DNA of 9,608 bases from an uncultured Eubacteriales bacterium. Lineage in GTDB: Bacteria; Bacillota; Clostridia; Christensenellales; Borkfalkiaceae. Of this stretch, positions 1 through 6,757 are shown piece by piece. The stretch covers positions 1 to 9,608 of the forward strand of contig UQTB01000042.1 of the NCBI GenBank assembly GCA_900543915.1, given 5' to 3'. The notes under the pieces were generated by a model. That model saw only the letters and a list, made by a program, of their open reading frames with translations. It was not told where the DNA came from and ran no database searches. How positions within the stretch are numbered: the stretch's first letter is position 1; each line of letters starts with the position of its first letter. Made by a program: the position numbers and the translations under genes.

Positions 1-231
1 CACCTCTCCGCATTCCTCGCATTCTTTCCCTTCCGTCAGCCCTGCTTCCGTACACGTCGCTTCTTTCCCTGCCGTCGTCTTTTCTCTGTGCCCTTTCGCC
101 GGAATGACCACAGAAGAAAGAACCTTCGTACAGGAGACATCTTCATACGCGCTGCGGCAATCTTCGCAGAGATAATGCGCTATGATACCGGCTTCTGTAC
201 AAGAAGCGTCCTTTCCTTCGATATATTTCAC
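1..231 (-). repeat. Tandem Cys-rich protein repeats (period 49 residues, 147 bp)
   Basis: Inside the secreted protein, residues about 428-504 hold one complete and one cut-off unit. Each unit has C-T-E-A-G followed, 11 residues after the first Cys, by C-x-x-C (C438/C449/C452 and C487/C498/C501), and the first unit ends in a P-A-K-G-H segment. Cys spacing is identical in both copies but the remaining residues differ, so these are diverged protein repeats and not a recent DNA duplication. The CxxC spacing suggests metal binding or disulfides; this is inference. More copies probably lie beyond the left edge. Confidence 0.75.
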
Positions 232-1512
232 CCCTTTCGCTTCTTCGGCAGAAACCTCCGTGACAGAAAGCTCGGACGTAAACGCACTGATGATCAGATG
301 AGAGGCGTCTGTCTTCCTGGCAGATTCGTCTGTTATTTCAAGGGTAAAGACGGCTTTTTCGGGATTGCAGACACAGTCTGCACCGTAAAAAGCGCGCAGC
401 ACAGCGCCCGTCTCCGTCACTGCCGCGCGGATGTGAAATACCAGACCTGTTTCCGAACCAAAAGCGGCAAACGGCAGACTTCCGACCGCAACAGCGCTTT
501 CTCCCTCGCTTTCTCCGCCGCCTTTTACCGAAAACCGATAACGCCCTTCAAACGTATTTTCCGCTACGCGGGCGTCTTTCCACCCCTCCTGCCAGCGGAA
601 TTCTGCGGTGATACGGTGCTGTTCGTCTGCGCCGTACCCGATCGCGAACGTTTGTTCCGTGCCGTTATCCGACATGGTTGCGCGGAATGTATAGAGCAAA
701 TCTTCCCTGTGCTCTGCAGAGAGATCTGACGGCTCAATCGTCACGCTCTGACGATAAGGCAGTTCTTCGCCGATATCAATTCCGTGAATGCGGACATCGG
801 CAAAATTCTGGTTGATAAAACCGAAATACACCTGCGGATTGCCCGCCTCGTCGATAAAATCGCTCAGTTTCCAGTTGACTTCTTTTCCGTCCGTTTTTTC
901 CTTTTTCAACTCATACGAAGCTCCGAGCGCTTTTCCCTCAAAGGACATTGTAACGGCACTTTCCGTAATTCTCCATGAGATGGTATGTACATCCAGATTA
1001 TCTGTAAATGCTACATTGTCAAAGTAATCGGCCGTACGGTAGTTGGCATAATCGCTGATACGGACTAATATCCTGTTGCTTGCTATCTGCCCTTCGTTCT
1101 GAAAATAAAGCCGGGCCCCCAGCAACGGCGCACCCGTTCCGATCAAAGAACCGTTCAGATCAGTGCGGTGCGCTGTAATCGGTTTGTTTGTGATAACCGG
1201 AATCAGATGCTTTGAACTGACGGGATTTGTAAAGGAGAATCTGACCGTGACCGTCATCTCTTTCTTCAACATATATGAGGATTTATTGGCGAGATTCCCC
1301 GTGTAATAAGCTCCCGACGTCGCCGGATCTGTTCTGCTGTCAAGGATGATTCCCTGCGTATCCGCCGCGATCGGGGTATCCGTGACGTCTTTCCATTTCG
1401 ACGCATCATACGCCGCTGCATGCGCCGCAGGCGGTGTGAAGCCAAGTACCATGCAAATCGCTGCGCAGAGCAGAATTGCGGCAATCATTTTCTTAACGGT
1501 AAACTGTTTCAT
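1..1512 (-). CDS. Secreted cell-surface-type protein with Cys-rich TCTEAG repeats (N-terminal part, runs off left edge)
   Basis: Reading the minus strand from the ATG at 1510-1512 gives 504 codons without a stop up to the window edge, so the C-terminus is missing. The start is supported by GGAGG at 1521-1525, 8 nt upstream. Residues 1-32 form a Sec signal peptide: basic N-region (MKQFTVKK), hydrophobic core (MIAAILLCAAICMVLG) and a likely cleavage site after AHA (residue 32). Residues about 35-260 are beta-rich and look like a concanavalin-A/laminin-G-type fold, but I cannot name a family. A second beta-rich segment covers about 275-425. From about 434 there are two copies of a Cys motif: C438-T-E-A-G with C449-x-x-C452, and C487-T-E-A-G with C498-x-x-C501, a period of 49 residues. 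Such repeats occur in clostridial surface and adhesin proteins. The product is probably exported to the wall or outside; the missing C-terminus would show any anchor. Substrate and function are unknown. Coding is certain; function is not. Confidence 0.9.
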   Translation of the reverse strand, partial: MKQFTVKKMIAAILLCAAICMVLGFTPPAAHAAAYDASKWKDVTDTPIAADTQGIILDSRTDPATSGAYYTGNLANKSSYMLKKEMTVTVRFSFTNPVSSKHLIPVITNKPITAHRTDLNGSLIGTGAPLLGARLYFQNEGQIASNRILVRISDYANYRTADYFDNVAFTDNLDVHTISWRITESAVTMSFEGKALGASYELKKEKTDGKEVNWKLSDFIDEAGNPQVYFGFINQNFADVRIHGIDIGEELPYRQSVTIEPSDLSAEHREDLLYTFRATMSDNGTEQTFAIGYGADEQHRITAEFRWQEGWKDARVAENTFEGRYRFSVKGGGESEGESAVAVGSLPFAAFGSETGLVFHIRAAVTETGAVLRAFYGADCVCNPEKAVFTLEITDESARKTDASHLIISAFTSELSVTEVSAEEAKGVKYIEGKDASCTEAGIIAHYLCEDCRSAYEDVSCTKVLSSVVIPAKGHREKTTAGKEATCTEAGLTEGKECEECGEV

Positions 1513-1545
1513 CCGATGTTCCTCCCCGGAATTCATATTTTTTTC

Positions 1546-1556
1546 ATTTTATCACA
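1546..1556 (-). promoter_or_regulatory. Possible extended -10 promoter of the secreted protein gene
   Basis: On the minus strand TGTGATAAAAT lies about 34-44 nt before the start codon. It contains a TGn extension followed by a GATAAA/TAAAAT -10-like hexamer. No convincing -35 box sits 16-18 nt upstream, so this call is weak. Confidence 0.25.
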
Positions 1557-1612
1557 GATTGAATGACGGAAAGAATACAGAAAAACAGCAATAAGCATGC
1601 ACAAAACATACT

Positions 1613-1634
1613 TTTTTGTAATATTTTTGTAATA
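1613..1634. repeat. Perfect tandem 11-bp direct repeat (TTTTTGTAATA x2)
   Basis: Two identical, directly adjacent copies of TTTTTGTAATA occupy 1613-1623 and 1624-1634. They lie about 100 nt upstream of the secreted protein gene (minus) and about 65 nt upstream of the tRNA promoter (plus). An 11-bp period is close to one helical turn, which would place two protein-binding half-sites on the same face of the DNA. A regulatory role is inference; in A/T-rich DNA the repeat could also be chance or slippage. Confidence 0.5.
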
Positions 1635-1699
1635 ACCCGCCCGGCGGAGAAAACACCCTAAAAAAAGAAAACCGCGCCTGATAAAAACGCGCTCAATGC

Positions 1700-1728
1700 T
1701 TGCTATTTTTACATGTTTATGTTAAAAT
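1700..1728 (+). promoter_or_regulatory. Sigma-A-type promoter of tRNA-Leu
   Basis: TTGCTA (1700-1705, 4/6 match to TTGACA) and TAAAAT (1723-1728, 5/6 match to TATAAT) are separated by exactly 17 bp. Transcription would begin near 1735, just before the mature tRNA 5' end at 1739, as is usual for a single-tRNA transcript with a very short leader. Confidence 0.7.
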
Positions 1729-1738
1729 TTGTTTGCCT

Positions 1739-1821
1739 GCGGATATGGCGGAACTGGCAGACGCGGCAGACTTAGGATCTGCTTCGCAAGAGTGGGGGTT
1801 CAAATCCCTTTATCCGCACCA
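1739..1821 (+). tRNA. tRNA-Leu (anticodon UAG), CCA encoded
   Basis: The cloverleaf is complete. The acceptor stem GCGGATA (1739-1745) pairs with TATCCGC (1811-1817). The D stem is GCG/CGC (1748-1750 with 1762-1764). The anticodon stem GCAGA/TCTGC encloses loop CTTAGGA, with anticodon TAG at 1773-1775, which reads CUA and probably other CUN leucine codons. A variable arm of about 11 nt (1783-1793) is followed by T stem GGGGG/CCCTT with two G-U pairs and loop TTCAAAT. Discriminator A1818 and CCA (1819-1821) are encoded in the DNA. It is the only plus-strand gene in the window, with its own promoter upstream and a terminator starting at its last base. The enlarged variable region fits a class II leucine tRNA, though it is at the short end. 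Confidence 0.96.
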
Positions 1822-1861
1822 AAAAGAACCTAAACCGGATAGTTCGGTTTAGGTTCTTTTT
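1821..1861. terminator. Long bidirectional intrinsic terminator after tRNA-Leu
   Basis: A perfect 17-bp inverted repeat pairs 1821-1837 with 1845-1861 around a 7-nt loop. Its outer arms are A5 and T5, so the transcript ends in a U-rich tract on either strand. It terminates the tRNA (plus), and on the minus strand is the first clear terminator after the VTT membrane protein gene, about 180 nt past its stop. The first stem base is also the terminal A of the tRNA CCA end. Confidence 0.9.
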
Positions 1862-2042
1862 CTGCTGAATGTTATGTTTTCACGCAAACGGTCAGGCTGA
1901 GGCAGAATAGATACTGCCTTTGAAATGCGTTACCGACAGAAGGAAAAGACGTTCTCTTTGCCGGGAAACAATTTTTGCCATGCCCCGTTCAATTCAAATA
2001 CCTTCTTTTTGCAAAGGCGGATGATATTTTGCGGAAATACTT
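1862..2042. other. Intergenic stretch between convergent tRNA-Leu and VTT gene; no gene seen
   Basis: These 181 bases form the 3' trailer of the VTT gene on the minus strand. I see no supported reading frame, RNA gene or promoter. A 6-bp inverted repeat (AGGCAG at 1900-1905 with CTGCCT at 1914-1919) lacks a proper U-tract and is too weak to call a terminator. Confidence 0.5.
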
Positions 2043-2972
2043 TCAATCTGCCTTTTCCGTCTCTTTATGACGCTCTTCCTCTTTTTCCTTTCCTTTCTTT
2101 TTGGAAAATTTGGAAAAGAGCCATTCTTCAAATCTTTTCTGATAGCGAAACGACAGTACCGCCAGCGCGGCAAATACGGCTATGATCGCGATCCAGACCG
2201 GAATGCCCCAGCCGCTGAACGGAATCAGCGTTCCGCTCCCGAAAAAACAGTATACGGCGATGATGAACGGGCGTACGATGACGATTACTCCTAAAAAGTA
2301 GGGAAAACTCATCGAGGTCAGCCCCGCGATGATACAGAGGATATCGTCCGGAAAAAAGGGCAGAATCTGCATGATCAGAAATATCCCCTTGCTGCGGCTG
2401 CCGATATAATCGGCGTACTTTTCGGTGGCGTCTTTTCCGGCGATCCAGATCAGCGCTTTTCTGCCGAATTGCTTTCCCAAAAAGTAACAGATCAGAGAGC
2501 CGATGATTACGCCCAGGCTGGCGAGCAGCGTGGCGACGAGCGGAGACCAGATGACCGCGCCCGGCACATAGCAGACGATGGCGGGAAGGGGCAGAATGAC
2601 GACCTGCAGGATCTGTATCAGGACATAGACGACCATCCCCCAGCTGCCCGTAGAACGCACGAGCCCGATGACGGCGTCAATCTTCTCCGCATCCGTGGGA
2701 TAATCGTTCAGATGCGCGAAGGTTCCGAGCAGAATGAACGTAGTCAGCATGATCGCAGCGAGGCTTTCCGCAATACAAGTCAGCTTGATAAAGGATTCCT
2801 TTCTGAAAATCAGATAGAGCACTTCCGCGATCAGCCCCAGAGAGGCGACCGCGTGAAAAACCGCCTGCACCAACGCGCTCCAGCTTTTCATCATAAGCGC
2901 GGTAAAGACGATGATCGCGACACAGAGAACGACATTGAAAACCTGCAAAATTATTTTGTTGTTCTGACGCAT
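2043..2972 (-). CDS. VTT-domain (DedA/TVP38/TMEM64-like) integral membrane protein
   Basis: A 309-residue polytopic membrane protein. Hydrophobic segments lie at about 7-29, 34-55, 66-85, 111-128, 132-165, 196-247 and 256-275. The VTT core is the C-terminal two thirds: residues 127-171 (LPLPAIVCYVPGAVI, then a Gly-rich helix ending GKQFGRK) and 204-235 (LPFFPDDILCIIAGL, then MSFPYF and VRP). The FPDD motif after a hydrophobic turn is typical of this superfamily, whose better-studied members act in lipid or undecaprenyl-phosphate flipping and envelope homeostasis; the substrate here is unknown. Typical members are about 200-240 residues. This one has an extra N-terminal pair or trio of helices (1-85) and a highly charged Lys/Glu tail (277-309), probably cytoplasmic. 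AGAAAGG at 2981-2987 lies 8 nt before the ATG and supports the start. The gene follows nadE by 57 nt on the same strand and is probably cotranscribed with it. Confidence 0.85.
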   Translation of the reverse strand: MRQNNKIILQVFNVVLCVAIIVFTALMMKSWSALVQAVFHAVASLGLIAEVLYLIFRKESFIKLTCIAESLAAIMLTTFILLGTFAHLNDYPTDAEKIDAVIGLVRSTGSWGMVVYVLIQILQVVILPLPAIVCYVPGAVIWSPLVATLLASLGVIIGSLICYFLGKQFGRKALIWIAGKDATEKYADYIGSRSKGIFLIMQILPFFPDDILCIIAGLTSMSFPYFLGVIVIVRPFIIAVYCFFGSGTLIPFSGWGIPVWIAIIAVFAALAVLSFRYQKRFEEWLFSKFSKKKGKEKEEERHKETEKAD

Positions 2973-2986
2973 ACGCTGTACCTTTC

Positions 2987-3022
2987 TGCCGCGCGGCGGC
3001 AGTCTGCGGGAACGACGCCCGC
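2987..3022 (-). promoter_or_regulatory. Two tandem GC-rich hairpins between nadE and the VTT gene
   Basis: The 57-nt gap holds two perfect inverted repeats: GCGGG/CCCGC (3006-3010 with 3018-3022) and TGCCGC/GCGGCA (2987-2992 with 2996-3001). Neither has a U-tract, so an intrinsic terminator is unlikely and read-through from nadE is expected. The second hairpin ends on the ribosome binding site (2981-2987) of the VTT gene and could damp its translation or mark a processing site; that is inference. Confidence 0.4.
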
Positions 3023-3029
3023 TATCTTG

Positions 3030-4958
3030 TCATTTCGTTTTTCTTTCGGGGCAGATCTCTTCCAGTTCAGCCATCCACGCTTCCCGGGAGGCGTCCGAAG
3101 GCATGCGCCAGTCTCCCCGCGGAGAGAGGGACACCGATCCCACCTTCACGCCGTCCGGCAAGCAGTTCCGCTTAAACTGCTGGGTAAAAAAACGGCGGAA
3201 AAAGGAGTTCAGCCAGCGGTAAATTTCCTCCGGACCGTATTTCCCGGCAAACGCATACACGGCGACACGGTAGATTTTTTTGGGCGGAAATCCCATCCGT
3301 ACGAAATAGTAGAGGAAAAAGTCGTGCAGTTCATAGGGGCCGACGATCTCCTCCGTCCGTTGGACGATCGCCCCGTCCTTCGCGGGAAGGAGCTCCGGGC
3401 TGACGGGGGTATCCAGAATATCGAACAGAATTTTTCTGCGTTTCGGTTTTCCGCGCAGCGCTTCGTAGCGGACGAGGTAGCGGACGAGCGTCTTGGGAAC
3501 GCCCGCATTGACGCCGTACATGGACATGTGATCTCCGTTATAGGTCGCCCAACCGAGCGCCAGCTCGGAAAGATCCCCCGTCCCCACGACGAGCCCGCCC
3601 GTCATGTTGGCGATATCCATCAGTACCTGCGTACGTTCGCGCGCCTGCGCGTTTTCATAGGTTACGTCTGTCACCGCCGGATCCTGGCCGATCTCCCTGA
3701 AATGCCGCAGCACGGATTTTGTAATATCGATCTTTTTGAAAGTGATCTTCATCGCTTTCGCCAGGGCGACCGTATTGTTAAACGTGCGGTCGGTCGTCCC
3801 GAAACACGGCATCGTCACGCCGACGATATCGCTCATGGGGCGGCCGGAAGCCTCCGCCGCGCGCGCCGCAACGAGCAGCGCGAGCGTGGAATCCAGCCCC
3901 CCGGACAGGCCGATCACCAGCGTCTTCGCACCGGTGTGCGCCAGCCGCCGTTTCAGCCCTTCCGCCTGCATGGTCAAGATAAGCTCCGCGCGTTCTCCCA
4001 GTTCGCTTTCCCGCTCGGGCACGAACGGAAAGCGCGCATAAGCGCGCGTCAGCTGCGTCTCTTCCGCTTCCGCACCGTAGGGAACGACCAGATATCCCCC
4101 GTCTTTTTCGTAGCCGAAGTTCGCGGATTTGCTGCGCTCGTGCAGCAGGAAAGACACATCTATCTCGCTCACGGCGGCTTTTTTTGAAAACGGAAGGGAT
4201 TCGGAGAGAATTCTGCCGTTTTCTGCGACGACGTTGTGCCCGGCAAAGACCATGTCCGAAGTCGATTCCCCTGCGCCGGCATCCGCATACACGTATCCCG
4301 CCGCAAGTTTCGCAGACTGCACGGAAATCAGATTGCGGCGGTATTCCGCTTTTCCGACCGTCTCGTCCGAAGCGGAGAGGTTGACGATGACCGTCGCGCC
4401 GTTGACGGCGTGAAAGACGGAAGGCGGCTGCGCCGACCACAGATCTTCGCAGAGCTCCACGCCGATTTTCAGCCCTTCCGGGGCGCGCGCTGCGAAGAGG
4501 AGCTTGCTGCCGAAGGGAACGGATACGCCGAACAGAGACAGTGCGCCGTTTTCCGCGGGAGCGGAAGCAAAGTAACGCCGCTCGTAAAATTCACCGTAGT
4601 TGGGCAGATACCGTTTGGGCACGACGCCCAGCACCCTGCCCCGCCATAGCGCCGCGGCGCAGTTGTAGATCAGGCCGTCTGCCCGAACCGGAAGGCCGAC
4701 GAACAGGATCGCACCGACGGAGGAAGTTCCTTCCGCGACGCGCCTCAACGCGCTTTGCGCCGCAGAGAGAAGCGTCTCCTGATAGAGGAGATCGCCCGCC
4801 GTATAACCGACCAGGCAGAGCTCCGGAAACACCATCAGCCGGACGCCTTCCAGATCCGCTTCGACTGCCGCTTGAATCACCTGCTCCGCATTGTATGCGG
4901 GATCCGCGACGCGGATCTGCGGCGTGAGTGCGGCAGCCTTGATAAAACCGTCTTTCAT
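3030..4958 (-). CDS. nadE: Glutamine-dependent NAD+ synthetase
   Basis: A 642-residue cytoplasmic enzyme that converts deamido-NAD+ to NAD+ with ATP and glutamine, the last step of NAD synthesis. The N-terminal nitrilase-type glutaminase domain (about 1-290) carries the Glu-Lys-Cys triad: E46 in VFPELCLVGY, K115 in VPKRYLPNYGEF and C170 in ELCEDLW. Each residue is exactly 6 positions before its counterpart in the Mycobacterium tuberculosis enzyme (E52, K121, C176). The C-terminal synthetase domain (about 325-642) has the ATP pyrophosphatase P-loop SGGLDST (352-358), GTGDLSELALGW (459-470), YNGDHMSMYGVNAGVPK (473-489) and DTPVSPELLP (516-525). Length fits the two-domain bacterial form, which can use glutamine directly and needs no separate amidase. 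The ATG at 4956-4958 has GGAG (4964-4967) 5 nt upstream and a strong promoter just before it. It is the first gene of a probable nadE-VTT unit. All recognised catalytic residues are present. Confidence 0.97.
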   Translation of the reverse strand: MKDGFIKAAALTPQIRVADPAYNAEQVIQAAVEADLEGVRLMVFPELCLVGYTAGDLLYQETLLSAAQSALRRVAEGTSSVGAILFVGLPVRADGLIYNCAAALWRGRVLGVVPKRYLPNYGEFYERRYFASAPAENGALSLFGVSVPFGSKLLFAARAPEGLKIGVELCEDLWSAQPPSVFHAVNGATVIVNLSASDETVGKAEYRRNLISVQSAKLAAGYVYADAGAGESTSDMVFAGHNVVAENGRILSESLPFSKKAAVSEIDVSFLLHERSKSANFGYEKDGGYLVVPYGAEAEETQLTRAYARFPFVPERESELGERAELILTMQAEGLKRRLAHTGAKTLVIGLSGGLDSTLALLVAARAAEASGRPMSDIVGVTMPCFGTTDRTFNNTVALAKAMKITFKKIDITKSVLRHFREIGQDPAVTDVTYENAQARERTQVLMDIANMTGGLVVGTGDLSELALGWATYNGDHMSMYGVNAGVPKTLVRYLVRYEALRGKPKRRKILFDILDTPVSPELLPAKDGAIVQRTEEIVGPYELHDFFLYYFVRMGFPPKKIYRVAVYAFAGKYGPEEIYRWLNSFFRRFFTQQFKRNCLPDGVKVGSVSLSPRGDWRMPSDASREAWMAELEEICPERKTK

Positions 4959-4984
4959 AAAAACTCCAAAAAGTGTTTTTCTTT

Positions 4985-5013
4985 ATTATACGCGTTTTTA
5001 CGAAAAATCGCAA
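4985..5013 (-). promoter_or_regulatory. Sigma-A-type promoter of nadE
   Basis: On the minus strand TTGCGA (5008-5013, 4/6 match to the -35 consensus) is followed by a 17-bp spacer and a perfect TATAAT (4985-4990). Transcription would begin near 4978, giving a leader of about 20 nt that holds little besides the ribosome binding site. That leaves no room for a riboswitch or leader peptide. The promoter starts only about 15 bp after the terminator of the upstream unit. Confidence 0.8.
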
Positions 5014-5027
5014 ATTTTAATGATACA

Positions 5028-5061
5028 AAAAAAGCGAAAAAATAAACTTTTTCGCTTTTTT
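5028..5061 (-). terminator. Intrinsic terminator of the purL-fhs unit
   Basis: A perfect 14-bp inverted repeat pairs 5028-5041 with 5048-5061 around a 6-nt loop. The stem is AAAAAAGCGAAAAA/TTTTTCGCTTTTTT, and the minus-strand transcript ends in a run of seven U. It begins 22 nt after the fhs stop. The stem is mostly A-T with only a GCG core, so efficiency may be moderate. The structure is symmetric and could work in both directions, but no plus-strand gene reaches it. Confidence 0.85.
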
Positions 5062-5083
5062 AATCATTTTATTCTATCTAATA

Positions 5084-6745
5084 TCAGAACAAACCGACGA
5101 TTTTTCCGCTATCATCCACATCGATTTTTTCTGCGGCGGGAACCTTCGGCAGTCCCGGCATCGTCATGATGCTGCCGGTCAGCACGACCAGGAAGCCGGC
5201 ACCCGCAGAGACCTTGACCTGACGGACGGTCACCGTAAAGCCGGTGGGCGCGCCCAGTTTTGCCGCGTCGTCCGTAAAGCTGTACTGCGTTTTCGCCATG
5301 CAGACGGGGATGCCGCCGAATCCCAGTTCGGTGAGCGAAGCGATTTGTTTCTCCGCCTCCGCCGTATAGGCGACGTCCTCTCCTCCGTAAATTTTTGTGA
5401 CCACCGCGCGGATCTTTTCTTTGACAGGCGCGGTTTCGTCGTAGGCAAAGCGGAAATCGCTTTCGCACTCGCACAGGCGCACGACTTCCCGCGCCAGTTC
5501 TTCTCCGCCCTTGCCGCCCTCCGCCCAGACGGTGGAGAGCCGGACGTTCACGCCGAGTTCTTTGCACTTTTCGATGACGAGCGCGATCTCCGCATCCGTA
5601 TCCGCCGGGAAGCGGTTGACCGCCACCACCACGGGAAGCCCGTAGACGTTCTTCATGTTGGAGACATGGCGCAGAAGGTTGGGGAGTCCCTTTTCCAAAG
5701 CAGGCAGATTTTCGGCGTTGATTTCGGATTTCGGCAAACCGCCGTGCATTTTCAGCGCGCGTACGGTCGCAACGACGACGACCGCGGCGGGCTTTAACCC
5801 CGCGCAGCGGCACTTGATATCCAGAAACTTCTCCGCGCCGAGATCCGCGCCGAACCCCGCTTCCGTGACGGCGTAATCGCCCAATCGCATGGCGGTGCGC
5901 GTCGCGATGACGGAGTTGCAGCCGTGCGCGATGTTCGCGAAGGGACCGCCGTGCACGAACGCTGGCGTTCCCTCCAGCGTCTGGACGAGATTGGGTTTCA
6001 GCGCATCCTTTAAAAGCGCCGTCATGGCGCCCGCCGCCTTCAGGTCCCCCGCGGTGACCGGACGGTTATCGTACGTATATCCGACGATGATGCGGGACAG
6101 CCTTGCCTTCAGATCCGAGAGAGACTCCGCCAGACACAGCACCGCCATGATTTCGGACGCGACGGTGATGTCGTATCCGTCCTCCCGGGGAACGCCGTTT
6201 GCCTTTCCGCCCAATCCGTCCACGACGAAGCGGAGCTGGCGGTCGTTCATGTCGACGCAGCGGCGCCAGGTGATCCGGCGCGGGTCGATCCCGAGCGCGT
6301 TGCCCTGGTAAATATGATTGTCCAACATCGCCGCAAGCAGGTTGTTCGCGGCGCCGATCGCGTGAAAATCACCCGTAAAGTGCAGGTTGATGTCTTCCAT
6401 CGGAATGACCTGCGCGTATCCCCCGCCCGCGGCGCCGCCCTTGACGCCGAACACCGGGCCCAAAGAGGGCTCGCGCAGCGCGACGACCACCTTTTTGCCG
6501 ATGCGCTTCAGCCCGTCCGCCAGACCGATGGTCGTGGTAGTTTTGCCTTCGCCGGCGGGAGAGGGAGAAATCGCCGTCACCAAAATCAGCTTGCCGTCCT
6601 TTCCTGCGGGCAGGCGGTTCGGGTCGATCTTCGCCTTGTAATTGCCGTAGAGTTCCACCGCATCCTGCGGGATTCCCGCCGCCGCGGCGATTTCCGTTAT
6701 TTTGCGGATGGGCGCTTCCTGCGCGATCTCGATATCCGTCTTCAT
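5084..6745 (-). CDS. fhs: Formate-tetrahydrofolate ligase (10-formyl-THF synthetase)
   Basis: A 553-residue monofunctional enzyme, close to the usual length of about 555. It joins formate to tetrahydrofolate with ATP to give 10-formyl-THF, used in purine synthesis, initiator tRNA formylation and, in acetogens, the methyl branch of the Wood-Ljungdahl pathway. The ATP-binding P-loop is SPAGEGKTTTT (62-72, K68). The next conserved block is REPSLGPVFGVKGGAAGGGY (91-110), followed by HFTGDFHAIGAANNL (122-136). The start is well supported: GGGAG lies about 8 nt before the ATG (6743-6745), and the upstream purL stop is only 12 nt away. Cotranscription with purL puts production of the formyl donor with the pathway that consumes it. 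The gene alone does not prove acetogenesis, since many fermentative Clostridia carry it only for one-carbon supply. No lesion is seen. Confidence 0.98.
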   Translation of the reverse strand: MKTDIEIAQEAPIRKITEIAAAAGIPQDAVELYGNYKAKIDPNRLPAGKDGKLILVTAISPSPAGEGKTTTTIGLADGLKRIGKKVVVALREPSLGPVFGVKGGAAGGGYAQVIPMEDINLHFTGDFHAIGAANNLLAAMLDNHIYQGNALGIDPRRITWRRCVDMNDRQLRFVVDGLGGKANGVPREDGYDITVASEIMAVLCLAESLSDLKARLSRIIVGYTYDNRPVTAGDLKAAGAMTALLKDALKPNLVQTLEGTPAFVHGGPFANIAHGCNSVIATRTAMRLGDYAVTEAGFGADLGAEKFLDIKCRCAGLKPAAVVVVATVRALKMHGGLPKSEINAENLPALEKGLPNLLRHVSNMKNVYGLPVVVAVNRFPADTDAEIALVIEKCKELGVNVRLSTVWAEGGKGGEELAREVVRLCECESDFRFAYDETAPVKEKIRAVVTKIYGGEDVAYTAEAEKQIASLTELGFGGIPVCMAKTQYSFTDDAAKLGAPTGFTVTVRQVKVSAGAGFLVVLTGSIMTMPGLPKVPAAEKIDVDDSGKIVGLF

Positions 6746-6757
6746 CTGTTATCTCCC

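Noticed and set aside
88..729. 213-codon plus-strand frame at the left edge
   Set aside because: It is opposite the secreted protein gene, which has a signal peptide, ribosome binding site and repeats. The plus frame has none of these.
1900..1919. AGGCAG/CTGCCT inverted repeat after the tRNA terminator
   Set aside because: The stem is only 6 bp with no proper U-tract on either strand; not enough for a terminator or structured RNA.
2469..4187. 572-codon open frame on the plus strand opposite nadE and the VTT gene
   Set aside because: It is antisense to two well-supported genes, is rich in Arg, His and Gln as expected of a shadow frame, and shows no recognisable motifs or ribosome binding site.
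4901..4917. Perfect 7-bp inverted repeat GATCCGC/GCGGATC inside the start of nadE
   Set aside because: It lies within conserved coding sequence and has no U-tract or leader context; it is probably a by-product of the codons used.
4959..5027. Possible NAD-sensing riboswitch or other leader RNA before nadE
   Set aside because: The predicted transcript leader is only about 20 nt, too short for a known riboswitch.
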